NCBI RefSeq assembly: GCF_001552255.1
Contig: NZ_BCQV01000011.1
Location: 1-64,000, forward strand
Origin: Alicyclobacillus shizuokensis NBRC 103103
GTDB lineage: Bacteria > Bacillota > Bacilli > Alicyclobacillales > Alicyclobacillaceae
Length of the DNA stretch: 64,000 bases
Direction: 5' to 3'
The notes below the pieces were generated by a model. It had not been told where the DNA came from. It saw only the letters and a list, made by a program, of their open reading frames with translations, and ran no database searches. Positions 63,239 to 64,000 of the stretch are shown one piece after another (positions within the stretch are counted from its first letter, which is position 1; each line of letters starts with the position of its first letter). The position numbers and the translations under genes are program-made.

Positions 63239-64000
63239 TCACTTGTGTGCGGCCAGTTCCACCGCCACGTCCACAATCATGTCCTCCTGGCCGCCGACTA
63301 CCTTGCGCTTGCCCAATTCCACCAAGATGTCGCGCGCGTCAACGCCAAACCGCTGAGCGGCGCGCTCCGCGTGCAGCAAAAAGCTCGAATAGACGCCCGC
63401 GTAGCCCAAAGTCAGGCTGGCCCTGTCGGTGCGCACCGGCCGGCTGATGCGCGGCCCCAGCACGTCCTCGGCCGCGTCCATGGCGGCGTACAGGTTGACT
63501 CCGGTCTCGATGCCCGACTTTTCACAGGCCGCGATGAACACCTCCAGCGGCGTGTTACCCGCGCCCGCTCCCAGCCCGGCGAGACTGGCGTCGATGCGCA
63601 CCGCCCCGGCGCGAATGGCGGCCAAGGTGTTGGCCACGGAGCAGCCCAGGTTGTTATGCGCGTGGAATCCGACCTGCACCTCGCTTGGCAGGGCGTCGCG
63701 AAGAGCCGACACCTTTTCCGTCACCTCGTCCATCAACATCGCGCCCGCCGAGTCGACGATATAGACGCAGTGCGCGCCGTAGCTGGCCATCTTCTTCGCT
63801 TCCTCCACCAAGACCGGCGTCTCGGTCATGTGCGAGAGCATCAAGAACCCGACCACATCCAGCCCCAGCGATCGCGCCTCCCGGATGTGCTGTTCCGAGA
63901 TATCCGCCTCTGTCGAGTGGGTGGCTACGCGCACCGCGCGAATGCCACAGGCGACGGCGCGCTTGAGGTGTTCGACCGTGCCAATCCCCGGCAGGAGCAG
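63239..64000 (-). CDS. 4-hydroxy-2-oxovalerate aldolase, partial (5' end beyond window)
   Basis: HMGL-like TIM barrel open to the window edge, about 253 codons visible of about 340. The visible part contains [32 protein letters not shown], the metal-binding [19 protein letters not shown] and the [18 protein letters not shown] motif, all typical of DmpG/MhpE aldolases. They make pyruvate and acetaldehyde and are usually paired with an acylating acetaldehyde dehydrogenase (DmpF), which probably lies just outside the window. Confidence 0.92.
   Translation of the reverse strand: MLLPGIGTVEHLKRAVACGIRAVRVATHSTEADISEQHIREARSLGLDVVGFLMLSHMTETPVLVEEAKKMASYGAHCVYIVDSAGAMLMDEVTEKVSALRDALPSEVQVGFHAHNNLGCSVANTLAAIRAGAVRIDASLAGLGAGAGNTPLEVFIAACEKSGIETGVNLYAAMDAAEDVLGPRISRPVRTDRASLTLGYAGVYSSFLLHAERAAQRFGVDARDILVELGKRKVVGGQEDMIVDVAVELAAHK

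Noticed and set aside
61173-63356. 727-codon open frame on the plus strand
   Set aside because: It is antisense to the decarboxylase, tautomerase and hydratase genes, which have clear motifs and ribosome binding sites.

Overview
The window reads as chromosome of a GC-rich member of the Bacillota, most likely Alicyclobacillaceae/Bacillaceae-like. The evidence is AGGAGG-type ribosome binding sites in front of most genes, frequent GTG and TTG starts, a perfect CIRCE element ahead of groES-groEL, a good CcpA cre match, a GntR-lutABC operon of Bacillus type and a SWIM/SNF2 gene pair. The genus is inference. No rRNA, tRNA, CRISPR array, insertion sequence or phage gene was recognised. Almost everything codes for uptake and breakdown of organic compounds, so this looks like a catabolic accessory region.

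Layout. 1-2485: zinc alcohol dehydrogenase and a phosphohexuloisomerase-like SIS protein whose 5' end is cut by an in-frame TAG. 2486-5327: an Old Yellow Enzyme convergent with an acyl-CoA ligase across a perfect terminator hairpin. 5720-9349: lutR-lutABC for lactate oxidation, with candidate promoter, cre and operators. 9372-10870: MgtC-like protein and glycerophosphodiesterase.

10940-28144 is one large carbohydrate locus and the most interesting part. On the minus strand lie nanE, a ROK kinase, three Gfo/Idh/MocA dehydrogenases, two sugar-isomerase-like TIM barrels and a complete peptide-type ABC importer. A divergent pair on the plus strand encodes a phosphoesterase and a secreted DUF4855 protein. 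An RpiR regulator and a third TIM barrel follow. The repeated dehydrogenase plus TIM-barrel pairing suggests a pathway through 3-keto sugars for an imported glycoside, which is an inference. 28190-33399: remnant of an MFS transporter, a heterodimeric ABC exporter with one degenerate ATP site, an AraC regulator and a small ORF. 33458-40585: hexuronate-type MFS transporter, SNF2 helicase with SWIM protein, and a luciferase-like flavin enzyme.

40619-50969 is a uronate locus (uxuA, eda, kdgK, uxaB, an iolB-like isomerase, uxaA, a metal-ligand-lacking M24 protein, a DeoR regulator, an FGGY kinase). It funnels tagaturonate/altronate and mannonate into 2-keto-3-deoxygluconate, then pyruvate and glyceraldehyde 3-phosphate, but has no uxaC or uxuB in view. 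51284-58487 is a molybdenum-hydroxylase operon (RraA-like, cyclase, CoxG-like, FAD, Mo and Fe-S subunits, MFS transporter) behind a promoter, a palindromic operator and a structured leader. 58909-60900 is groES-groEL with CIRCE and a strong terminator. 61149-64000 is the lower part of a meta-cleavage pathway (aldolase running off the window end, 4-oxalocrotonate decarboxylase/hydratase, tautomerase, ACMSD-family decarboxylase). Together the last regions suggest degradation of an aromatic or N-heteroaromatic compound.
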